DNA of 64,000 bases from Saccharum officinarum (Eukaryota > Streptophyta > Magnoliopsida > Poales > Poaceae), in contig CM036159.1 of the NCBI GenBank assembly GCA_020631735.1, positions 16,221,511 to 16,285,510 of the forward strand, given 5' to 3'. Each line of letters begins with the position of its first letter. Positions within the stretch are counted from its first letter, which is position 1. The notes beneath the pieces are model-generated. The model was not told the DNA's origin and did not search any database. It saw nothing but the letters and a program-made list of their open reading frames with translations. Position numbers and translations under genes: made by a program. Below are positions 55,614-64,000 of this stretch, in pieces.

Positions 55614-55846
55614 CATGTTTAGTTTCCAAAAAAAAATTAAGATTCCTCGTCATATCGAATATTTAGACACATGCATGGAGCATTAAATGTAGACGAAAAA
55701 AAAAACTAATTACACAGTTTGGTAGAAAACCACGAGATGAATCTTTTGAGCTTAATTAGTCTATAATTTAACACTAAATAACAAATATAAACGAAAGTGA
55801 TACAGTAGACAAAACCAAAATAAAATTTCGCGAACTAAACGCACCC
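55614..55846. mobile_element. Tourist-like MITE
   Basis: Left end ATGTTTAGTTTCC, right end GCGAACTAAACGCACCC. The interior GTCATATCGAATATTTAGACAC, GAGCATTAAATG and CCACGAGATGAATC places it with 50649-50877. 55847-56477 after it shows no recognised feature. Confidence 0.7.
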
Positions 55847-56477
55847 TTATTACATCAACGTCGAAATGAACCCGAAAGCAAACATTTATCCGACAGAGGA
55901 ACAACATGTGGGGCCGTGTGCTGCTCAACTTTTGGTTTTGCCTATCATCACTCCTGTACTTCTAACTTGACGGGAAGTTCACGTGACCCGCCGGACACCC
56001 GGCTTACCAATAGCTTTAGCTAGAATATTATCCGTGTTAACGCCACGACACATCTATCAATACAAATCAAACAAGTAACAAATATTTTTTAGTCTAAAGT
56101 TAATTAAGATTCATTAGAATTCACGTATCATATTCTTAAGGATGGTTAGCAGAATTCATCCTTTTCCCACCAGAAAAAACTTAGCATCAGAATTCCTGTG
56201 ACAACCCACCCGCCATTGTACGTCCATCACAAGAACTCAATAAAGATGAAGCATTTGCGGCACACTCAGAAGGAACTGCCATTGAGACACAACATAAAAG
56301 CCAGTTGATTTATATTTCACGCTGGTCTACTCTTTACGAGCCACTTATGGCAAGTTTAAACATGTCTCCTTTTCCTAATTTCGAACAACGTAAAGCACCC
56401 CACACAAATATGTGAATAATATTTTCTAGCTAATGCTGATTAGTCCATGTAGCTCGAGATGAGTGTTGGAGTTCTCA

Positions 56478-57000
56478 GAGCATCTCCAACAGGCTACCTA
56501 AACCCACCGCCTATCTTATATTTGGGTAGTGGAGGTCAAAAACACCGCTCCAACAGGCTACCTACTTGACCCAACAGATTTGTTGGCCACCCAAATCACC
56601 CTCCCTCTACCTGTTCCTGTTGGGCCAACAAATCTGGGCAGCTATTTTCTCTCTCTCCCATGCCGCTCTGTCTCTCTTTTTCGCTCGCACGCACACTACT
56701 CTCGGCCGCCGTCGCCCTCGCTCCGCCGCGGTTCCTAGGCGCGGCCGGACCTCCCCAGCGTGGCGGTCCTCTCCAGTGAGGGTGCGAGGTGCCTCTCCGG
56801 CGCCGGTGGCTTTGCGGCGGGCCTCGCAGTGGCGACGCAGGAGGCGGTGCGAGCTTCCCCAACACGAACGTGCTCTGCTCCGGCGTGGACAGGCTCTGTA
56901 ACACCGGCGGCTCTCCTCTGGCGTTCCACTGGCGCGGCGCCCCTGCCGCGGCGGCTCCGGCGGCGAGCTCCTCGCGCGTGGGGAGCAGGCCCCCGCACGC
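56478..57000. mobile_element. truncated PIF/Harbinger-like element with GC-rich cargo
   Basis: It starts GAGCATCTCCAACAGGCTACC, the usual end of CATCTCCAACAG elements, and a second diverged copy (CTCCAACAGGCTACCTACTT) follows 60 bases later. GC-rich sequence with several open frames (56700-57000) follows and is cut off by the copia LTR at 57001. The GC-rich part may be captured gene DNA; no protein is recognised. Confidence 0.5.
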
Positions 57001-58972
57001 TGAAAGGTCTTGATGGCTAGAGGGGGGGGTGAATAGCCTTTTAAAATTTTCTACAAAGACAAGCTAAACAAGTTTATCAATATAACAAATAGCGAGATGC
57101 GAGTTTTGCTTAACCTACGGGGTGTTTGCAAGCCACCTATCCAAAACACAATTCTAGTAATTGCACTCAACCACACAAGTTAAACCGCACAACTTAACTA
57201 CAACTAAAGCTAGCTAGCTAGACAAGCTAAGAGTTACACTAATAAGCTAGCAAGGTAACTAAGAAATTAATACAAGAGAGAGTTAGGAGGGTATCACCGA
57301 GGGGCGAAGTATTGAGCCAACCAATCAATATGATCAAGAGATAAATACCACAATACACAACCACCGGGATCAATCAAACACAATAAGAATGATGACACAA
57401 AGATTTATCCCAAGGTTCACGTGCTTGCCGGCACGCTAGTCCCCGTTGTGTCCCTCTTCACCACGTGGTTCGGTGTCTAATCGATCACACACCGAGCCTC
57501 TCAAAAGGCGCCACAAGAACCTACCAAATGGCAAAAGGTTGCAATGACACGAGTAATATACTAACGTTGTCTTTGGCGCTTCGCCGAGGTAGGCACAAAC
57601 CCCTCACAATCACCGGAGGTGGCCAGAAAAACACCAACTCTTGCCAATGCCTCCAAGCTGCTCCAAGCCGTCTAGGTGGCGGCAACCACCAAGAGAAACA
57701 AGAATCCCGTAGCAAATCAACCACCAAGTGCCAACTAGATGCAATCTCATAATGCAAATGCACTTGGATCACTCAATCTCACTTCGAATATGCAAAGAAG
57801 CAAGAGAGATGAGTGGGAGGGGAGTTGCTTAGCTCAAAGTGCTCACAAGTATGTCAAATGATCGAGAGATAGAGCCTTGAGCCGGCCAATGAGTATTTTA
57901 TAGACGTACCCCTTCGAATAGAGCCGTTAGAAACTTAAACAGCTGAAATCGTGCTGACCGAACGCGCTGGTCCAACTGACCGGACGCGCCGGTCGCCCAA
58001 CGGCTAACACGGGAAACACTGACCGGACGCGATGGTCCAAACGACTGGACGCGTCGGTCGCACAACGGCTAACTGCGAAGCAACGACCGGACGCGCTCAT
58101 CACGCAGACCGAACACGCTGGAAACGACCGGACACGCTGGTCCCGAGAATGACCGGACGCGCTGGTCGCCTGAGCAGCGCTCAACGAAACAACGACCGGA
58201 CGCGCTGAAGAAACATGACCGGACACGACAGTGCCAGCGTCCGGTTAGAGTCCAGTAAGCTCCCTGAACGACGGACGCGTCCGATCATTAGTGACCGGAT
58301 GCGCCTCGCGTCGCTCGAATCGAACTGAAAACAACACGCAGACACTGAACACTGACCGACGCGTCCGGTCATGCAAGGACCGCGTCCGGTTCAGTGTCCG
58401 GTCACCTCTGTGACCTCCGTTCGCCTCCGTTTCTTTTCCGGACTTCCGGCGTAGTGGAAAATAGTCATTTCAACTTCTCGAAAATGCCTGAATCCTGCCT
58501 CGCAAGCTCGGCGGGAGGGAGAGAGGGACCCAAACCCTCTCTACCGCTCAAACTCCACCGCCTTCGCAAACGTGCTAACACCACAAGTGATCTCGTCATG
58601 TGTGAGTGTGTTAGCATTTTCACAATCATTTTTCGAGGCGATATTAGTTCTATCTAAATGCATATGATCATGAAATGCACACCTAGAGGCACTTAGGAGT
58701 TCAATAGCCGCATCATTCCCCTCTTTATAGTACGGCTATCTATCCTATAATGTAACCACACCCACTAGGTGTCTTGGTTACTAAAACACAACCCTTAAGC
58801 ATATACCTTTGCCTTGATCACATAGGGTTGTGTCCAAATCCAAGTGTGGTCATCATGATCACCATGTCCATCTTGCCACCTAACCTTGGAATGTACTAAT
58901 CCTCATATGCTACATACAACTTAGGCATAGGATTAGTACTTAGGCATTGTCACTAATTACCAACACCAAACA
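57001..58972 (-). repeat. SIRE-like copia LTR, minus orientation
   Basis: 1,972 bp. Read on the minus strand it starts TGTTTGGTGTTGGTAATTAG and ends CCTCTAGCCATCAAGACCTTTCA, a terminus common on SIRE/Maximus-type copia LTRs in grasses. The purine-rich AAGGGGAAGATT lies just outside on the side expected for a 3' LTR of a minus-strand element. The middle is full of GACCGGACGCG repeats. The right boundary (58972) is inferred. Confidence 0.72.
57950..58400 (-). repeat. degenerate GACCGGACGCG repeat cluster in the LTR
   Basis: More than a dozen variants of GACCGGACGCGCTGGTC and its complement, in irregular spacing and both orientations. It lies in the probable U3 region of the LTR. Similar ACCGGACGCGTCCGGT strings are familiar from grass copia LTRs. 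Confidence 0.8.
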
Positions 58973-59716
58973 TAGGACTTTTAATCTTCCCCTTGTTGGT
59001 ATTTGGTGACAAACCTTTCACAAAGATATTATGATAAAATTTTGATTTAACGCATGTCACATTGTCCAAGTATATTACCATGTGTAAGAATTATGGACAT
59101 GTGATCATGAATTCAAATTGATAGCAATGGCTTCCCTACATGTATGCTATATGTTTGGATTTTGGAAGCATACATGTTAGATAGAAAAGTATTAGGAGCA
59201 TTGACTACCAATAGGTGCTAAGTGTTTAAGATTATAGACCTTTGAAGCGTGATACCATCAGAGTAGCGATAACACCATCTTAAGCACCTTGTGTAGTTAG
59301 ATTCCACTTTGAAAAACACAAACATAACTAGAAACCTCGTGAGATCAACATAATAAGCAAGACTCTAGTACCACTTGAAAAACATGAAGCAAGAAAAATC
59401 TAACTACTTCCTATTCATGCTAGTACCTCAATACACCTTTCAATTGTATACTAGAAGTCACCACACAAGCAAAGTATCGGAGAAAAAAGAAATGCATAAC
59501 TATGCATCATACATATGAAGTGCACATGTAAAAAGCAACATTCATGCTTAAGAGCTTTGCTCCCCCTACTTGTGTGCTCAAAATTTTAGTTGATCCCCTT
59601 CTTTTATCCTCTCCCCTTTTGTGCTTCTTCCCCTTTGAGTTCTATCTTTGTGAACAACATTTCTCCCCTTTGGCACCAATTGACCACAAGGAGCACAACT
59701 TTAGATAGATTATCAT
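58973..59716 (-). mobile_element. post-pol region of a minus-strand SIRE-like copia
   Basis: Read on the minus strand it is full of short purine-rich blocks (GCCAAAGGGGAGAAATG, AAAGGGGAAGAAGC, AAAGGGGAGAGG, TAGGGGGAGCAAAG, AACAAGGGGAAGATT), as found between pol and the 3' LTR of SIRE-type elements. No coding frame of length is present. It ends at the assembly gap. Confidence 0.65.
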
Positions 59717-59816
59717 NNNNNNNNNNNNNNNNNNNNNNNNNNNNNNNNNNNNNNNNNNNNNNNNNNNNNNNNNNNNNNNNNNNNNNNNNNNNNNNNNNNN
59801 NNNNNNNNNNNNNNNN
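59717..59816. other. assembly gap, 100 N
   Basis: Exactly 100 N, the usual placeholder for a gap of unknown size. An open frame computed across it is meaningless. The two sides belong to copia sequence in opposite orientation. Confidence 1.
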
Positions 59817-61676
59817 CGGTAAAAAGTGCCAAACTATATATGCTCAAGGACAAGTTCCTCCACATTCAAGATGAAGGATGATGAATCCATCCCGGAGATG
59901 TTCTATAGGCTCCAAGTCATTGTCAATGATCTCAAGGGGCTTGGGGAGAAGGTTGAGGACAAGGACTCTCTCACACAAGTTCTTGATGTGCTTACCCAGA
60001 AGTTTGCCACCTTGAGAAGAATGATCTTTAGAGAGGGATTGGACAAGGTCAACCAACCAATGTGCTTGGAGATATAATGACCGATGCCCATACAATGATG
60101 ATGAAGATGAGGTAGAAGAGAAGAAGGAGACCAAGGTCAAGCAAGAGAAGCCCATTGCATTCAAGGCTTTCATCCTCTAAGGGCAAGAGCAAGGTAAAAA
60201 GTGATGATGATGATCCATTCGATGATGAGACCATGGCCTCCTTGTACACAAGATGGGAAGGTTCATGAAGAAGAAAGGATATGGGGCAAGGAGAGGAGAG
60301 ACACTATAAAGGCAAAGACCCTTTGCTACAATTGCAATAGCCCCGATCACATAGTGGCGGATTGCCCCTATGAAGATAAGAGATCTCATAATGGGGACTT
60401 GAAGCTCAAGAAGAACAAGAAGGATAAGAAGAGAATGAGAAGAAAGCAAAGAAGAGCTTCACTTTCAACAAGAAGAAGAAGGGTGGTGGTTATGTGTCAC
60501 TTGGGATAGTGACAACTCCGATAGTGATGATGATGAAAGCTCTAGTGATGATGAGAGGATCACTCGACGAGCCACTGCAAACATCGCCCTCTCCAACAAG
60601 CCATCCATCTTCGACACTACATCAACATGCCTTATGGCCAAGCCTACCAAGGTAAAACATGATGATAGTGATGATGATTCTTGTGCTAGTGATGATTGTA
60701 GGAGTGATGATGAGGAGGATGAGGACTACTCCAAGGATGATCTATTAGGCATAATAGATCAAATGAGCAAGGGCTACAAGAGGACAACCAAGAAATACAA
60801 AATCTTGGAACAAGAGCTCATTGCCAAGAGCAATGAAAATGATGCCTTGATGGAGGAGCTTGTTGCTCTAAAAAAGAGTAAGGAGTGCAAAGGAATTGAA
60901 CAAGAGCTCAAAGCTCTTAGGAAATCCTTTGATGAGCTAGAGGCTTCTCGTGAGTGTCTAAAGGAAGACCACGAGGATCTTGAATTGCTCACACTAGGCT
61001 TAAGGAAGCCCACTCCACTCTACTTGAGCTCATCAAGGAAAAGGACCTTAAGTTGGAGAAGTTCATGAAGGAAGCTAAGGAGGAGCAAGTGATTGTCACT
61101 TGTGATATTGGACTAACATGTGATATTATTGATGATTCTTTATTTGTTAATCCTACTAATGCTTCATGTAGCTCATCATCATCCACCACAACCAACTCTA
61201 CCTCTACTACTAGTGATTCATCACTTGTGGTTGAGACTCTCAAGAGAGAGGTGGATGATCTCACCCGCGCATTAGGCAACGCCTATGGTGGGGATGCCCG
61301 CTTGCTAAAATGCTTGGGTAGCCAAAGGTTTCTCTTAACAAAGAGGGATTGGGCTATACTCCAAGAAGGGCAAGGCGGCCTTTGCTACTCCAAAGCCTCG
61401 CTTTGTGAAGGCAATGGTCGTTATTGCAATAGATGCAAGCAAGTTGGGCATCTAGAGATTAATTGCAATAAAATGAACAAGAATAAGAAAAACGCTAATG
61501 TACCTTACATTCCTTTTGATTCTTGTTATGTGCTTACTAAGGGAGAGAAAGGTGTGCATGCTAGGTTTGTTGGTACACCAATTGTGGGCCCAAAGAAGAA
61601 GGCCATTTGGGTACCAAAGAGCTTAGTTACTAACCTCCAAGGACCCAAACAAGTATGGGTACCTAAGAAACATTAA
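59817..61676 (+). pseudogene. copia gag (broken, starts at gap)
   Basis: Gag of a SIRE-like copia element on the plus strand. It reads DDESIPEMFYRLQVIVNDLK (near 59880), an acidic stretch, then zinc knuckle CYNCNSPDHIVADC (near 60330). A long Asp/Ser/Glu-rich, coiled-coil-like region (SYKRTTKKYK-type, 60634-61000) follows, then a second knuckle CNRCKQVGHLEINC (near 61420), and the frame ends PKQVWVPKKH with TAA. The pieces lie in at least three frames (shifts near 60000, 60170, 60500 and 61000). The N-terminus is lost in the gap. Two knuckles and a long coiled coil fit the SIRE lineage. Confidence 0.82.
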
Positions 61677-61689
61677 TTTGTTTTTGTAG

Positions 61690-64000
61690 GTTAATTACAA
61701 GGCCGGGGAAGGCATTGGGTGCTTGATAGTGGGTGCTCTCAACATATGACCGGTGATTCAAGAATGTTCAACTCTCTCAAATCAAATGATAGTGGCATTG
61801 ATAGTATCACATTTGGTGACAATAGCAAGGTGATGTAAAGGCTCTTGGAAGGATTGCAATCTCAAATGATCATAGCATCTCCAATGTGCTACTAGTTGAA
61901 AAGCTCAATTTCAACTTGTTGTCGGTTGCTCAATTATGTGATCTCGTTTCAAGTGCATATTTGGTGTTGATGATGTAGAGATAGTTAGTGTTGATGGCTC
62001 TAACTTGATCTTCAAAGGCTTTAGATATGAGAATCTATACTTGGTTGATTTCAATGCTAGTGACACTCAACTTTCAACATGCTTGCTCACCAAATCAAGT
62101 ATGAGTTGGTTATGGCATAGAAGACTTGGTCATGTTGGCATGAAGCAATTGAACAAGTTAGTAAAGCATGACTTAGTTAGAGGCTTGAAGGATGTCACAT
62201 TTGAGAAGGATAAGCTATGTAGTGCATGTCAAGCCGGAAAGCAAGTAGGCAACACTCATCCATTGAAGAGCATTATGAGTACTTCCAAGGCATTTGAGTT
62301 GTTGCACATGGATCTATTTGGGCCAACTACATACACAAGCATTGGTGGCAACAAGTATGGTTTTGTGATTGTGGATGATTTCACTAGATACACATGGGTA
62401 TTCTTTCTTGTGGACAAGAGTGATGTATTTGACATATTCAAGAAGTTCATCAAGAGAGTGCAAAATGAGTTTGAGACCACAATCAAGAAAGTAAGAAGTG
62501 ACAATGGAAGTGAGTTTAGAAACACAAGAGTTGATGAGCTATGTGAGGAGCTTGGAATCAAGCATCAATTCTCGGCCAAGTATACACCTCAATCAAATGG
62601 CCTAGTTGAAAGGAAGAATAGAACCTTAATTGATATGGCAAGATCAATGTTGAATGAGTATAATGTAAGTCATTCATTTTGGGCCGAAGCAATCAACACG
62701 GCTTGCTTCTATAGCAACCGCCTCTATTGCCACAAGTTTCTAGAGAAGACACCATATGAGATCTTAAATGGAAGAAAGCCCAACATTGCATACTTTCGGG
62801 TGTTTGGTTGCAAATGCTACATCTTGAAGAAGGGCACTAGATTGAGCAAGTTTGAGAAGAAATGTGATGAAGGATTTCTACTTGGTTACTCAACTACTAG
62901 CAAAGCTTATAGAGTTTGGAATTTGGCTAGTGGTTTACTTGAAGAAGTGCATGATGTTGAGTTTGATGAAACAAATGGCTCTCAAGATGAAGAAGATAAC
63001 TTGGATGATGTGAGAGGAACTCAATTGAGTAATGCTATGAAAGAAATGGATATCGGTGATATTAGACCAAAGCAAGTTATTAATGTAGATGACAACAAAG
63101 ATCAAGTGCTCCAAAGTCCAATCACTCAAGCTAGTGGTTCTCTAATGCAAAATCAAGCTAGTACATCATCTCAAGTGCAACAAGATCAACAAGTGGCTAG
63201 TTCATCATCTCCAACTCATGATCAACATCAACATCCAAGCAATCAAGTCCAAGTGCTTCAACCAACTAACATTGCGAGAGACCATCCATTGGATTCCATC
63301 ATTGGTGACATACAAAGAGGAGTTCAAACTAGATCAAGATTGGCATCATTTTGTGCTCACTTATCTTTTATGTCAATGGAAGAACCCAAGGACATTGATA
63401 AAGCATTAAGAGATCCGGATTGGGTAAATGCAATGCATGAAGAGCTCAACAACTTCAAGAGAAATGAAGTATGGGAACTAGTTGAAAGACCTAAGGATCA
63501 CAATGTCATTGGAACAAGATGGGTCTTTCGCAACAAGCAAGATCAAGATGGGATAGTAGTAAGGAACAAAGCAAGACTAGTGGCTCAAGGTTACACACAA
63601 ATAGAGGGTCTTGACTTTGGTGAAACTTATGCCCCGGTTGCAAGATTGGAAGCAATTAGGATCTTACTTGCCTATGCTTGTGCTCACAATATCAAGCTAT
63701 ATCAAATGGATGTAAAGAGTGCATTTCTCAATGGGTACATTCAAGAGGAGGTGTATGTGGAGCAACCTCCCGGTTTTGAAGATGACAAGAAACTCAATCA
63801 TGTCTACAAATTGAGAAAAGCTTTGTATGGATTGAAGCAAGCACCTAGAGCATGGTATGAAAGATTGAGGGACTTCTTGCTATCCAAAGGATTTGTCATG
63901 GGCAAAGTTGATACAACACTATTCACCAAGAAGATTGGGAAAGACTTATTTGTGTTGCAAATATATGTTGATGATATCATATTCGGTTCAACCAATCAAG
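61690..64000 (+). pseudogene. copia pol: protease, integrase, RT (partial)
   Basis: Ty1/copia order, integrase before RT. Protease WVLDSGCSQHMTGD lies near 61720. Shifts near 61835 and 61945 precede a frame that stays open from 61948 to the window end. It holds the GAG-pre-integrase zinc region ([15 protein letters not shown] ... LCSACQAGK), the integrase core ([29 protein letters not shown] for D, D, E), the GKKP-like segment ([16 protein letters not shown]), a polar linker, and the RT domain ([43 protein letters not shown]). The active-site pair DD is present. The rest of RT and RNase H lie beyond the window. The long open frame suggests a fairly recent copy. Confidence 0.9.

Noticed and set aside
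59590..59874. A frame running across the assembly gap
   Set aside because: It includes N bases of unknown length, so the reading frame means nothing.

Overview
The window is plant nuclear DNA, most likely from a grass of the maize/sorghum/sugarcane group (Andropogoneae). The one clear host gene is a three-exon 1-aminocyclopropane-1-carboxylate synthase whose protein reads very much like maize ACS6. The rest is grass-type repeats: Ty3/gypsy chromoviruses, a SIRE-like Ty1/copia element, PIF/Harbinger, hAT and Mutator-like DNA transposons, and many Tourist and Stowaway MITEs. A run of exactly 100 N (59717-59816) shows that this is a scaffolded draft assembly. Nothing here is bacterial: there are no operons, CRISPR arrays or recognisable tRNA/rRNA genes.

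Layout. 1-2883 holds no gene I recognise, with a possible small TIR element at 1253-2213. 2889-14073 is one minus-strand gypsy element (A) bounded by the 5-bp target duplication AACAT. Its left LTR was split by a complete PIF/Harbinger transposon (2899-6966, TSD TAA). Its right LTR was split by a long-TIR, Pack-MULE-like element (about 12648-13878) carrying a broken piece of an abscisic-acid receptor (PYL) gene, and an 81-bp direct duplication flanks that insertion. 14169-15264 holds three MITEs. 16656-20537 is a hAT element whose transposase is almost intact, with one frameshift visible. 20615-21911 holds three more MITEs and 21912-25518 is featureless.

25519-39175 holds two gypsy elements fused head to head. 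B (minus strand, with its 3' LTR at 25519-28056) and C (plus strand, with its 3' LTR at 36226-39175) have both lost their 5' ends at a junction near 32.11 kb. A piece of a third LTR follows to 39510. Two Tourist-like MITEs (40114-40802) lie just upstream of the ACS promoter, and the ACS gene occupies about 41190-43400. Downstream come a 128-bp MITE (second copy at 47145), a 1.9-kb long-TIR element (44519-46428), and a MITE-rich stretch to about 56 kb. That stretch includes nested elements, an inverted MITE pair and a 515-bp hAT-type MITE packed with GGCTCG hexamers.

57001-59716 is the 3' LTR and post-pol region of a minus-strand SIRE-like copia element. Across the N gap, 59817-64000 encodes gag-pol of a copia element on the plus strand, so the two sides of the gap do not form one collinear element.

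The transposon genes are mostly broken by nonsense codons and frameshifts. The most unusual items are the captured PYL fragment with its 81-bp flanking duplication, the precisely datable nesting in gypsy A, the small acidic ORF inside the LTR of element C, and the strand conflict at the assembly gap.
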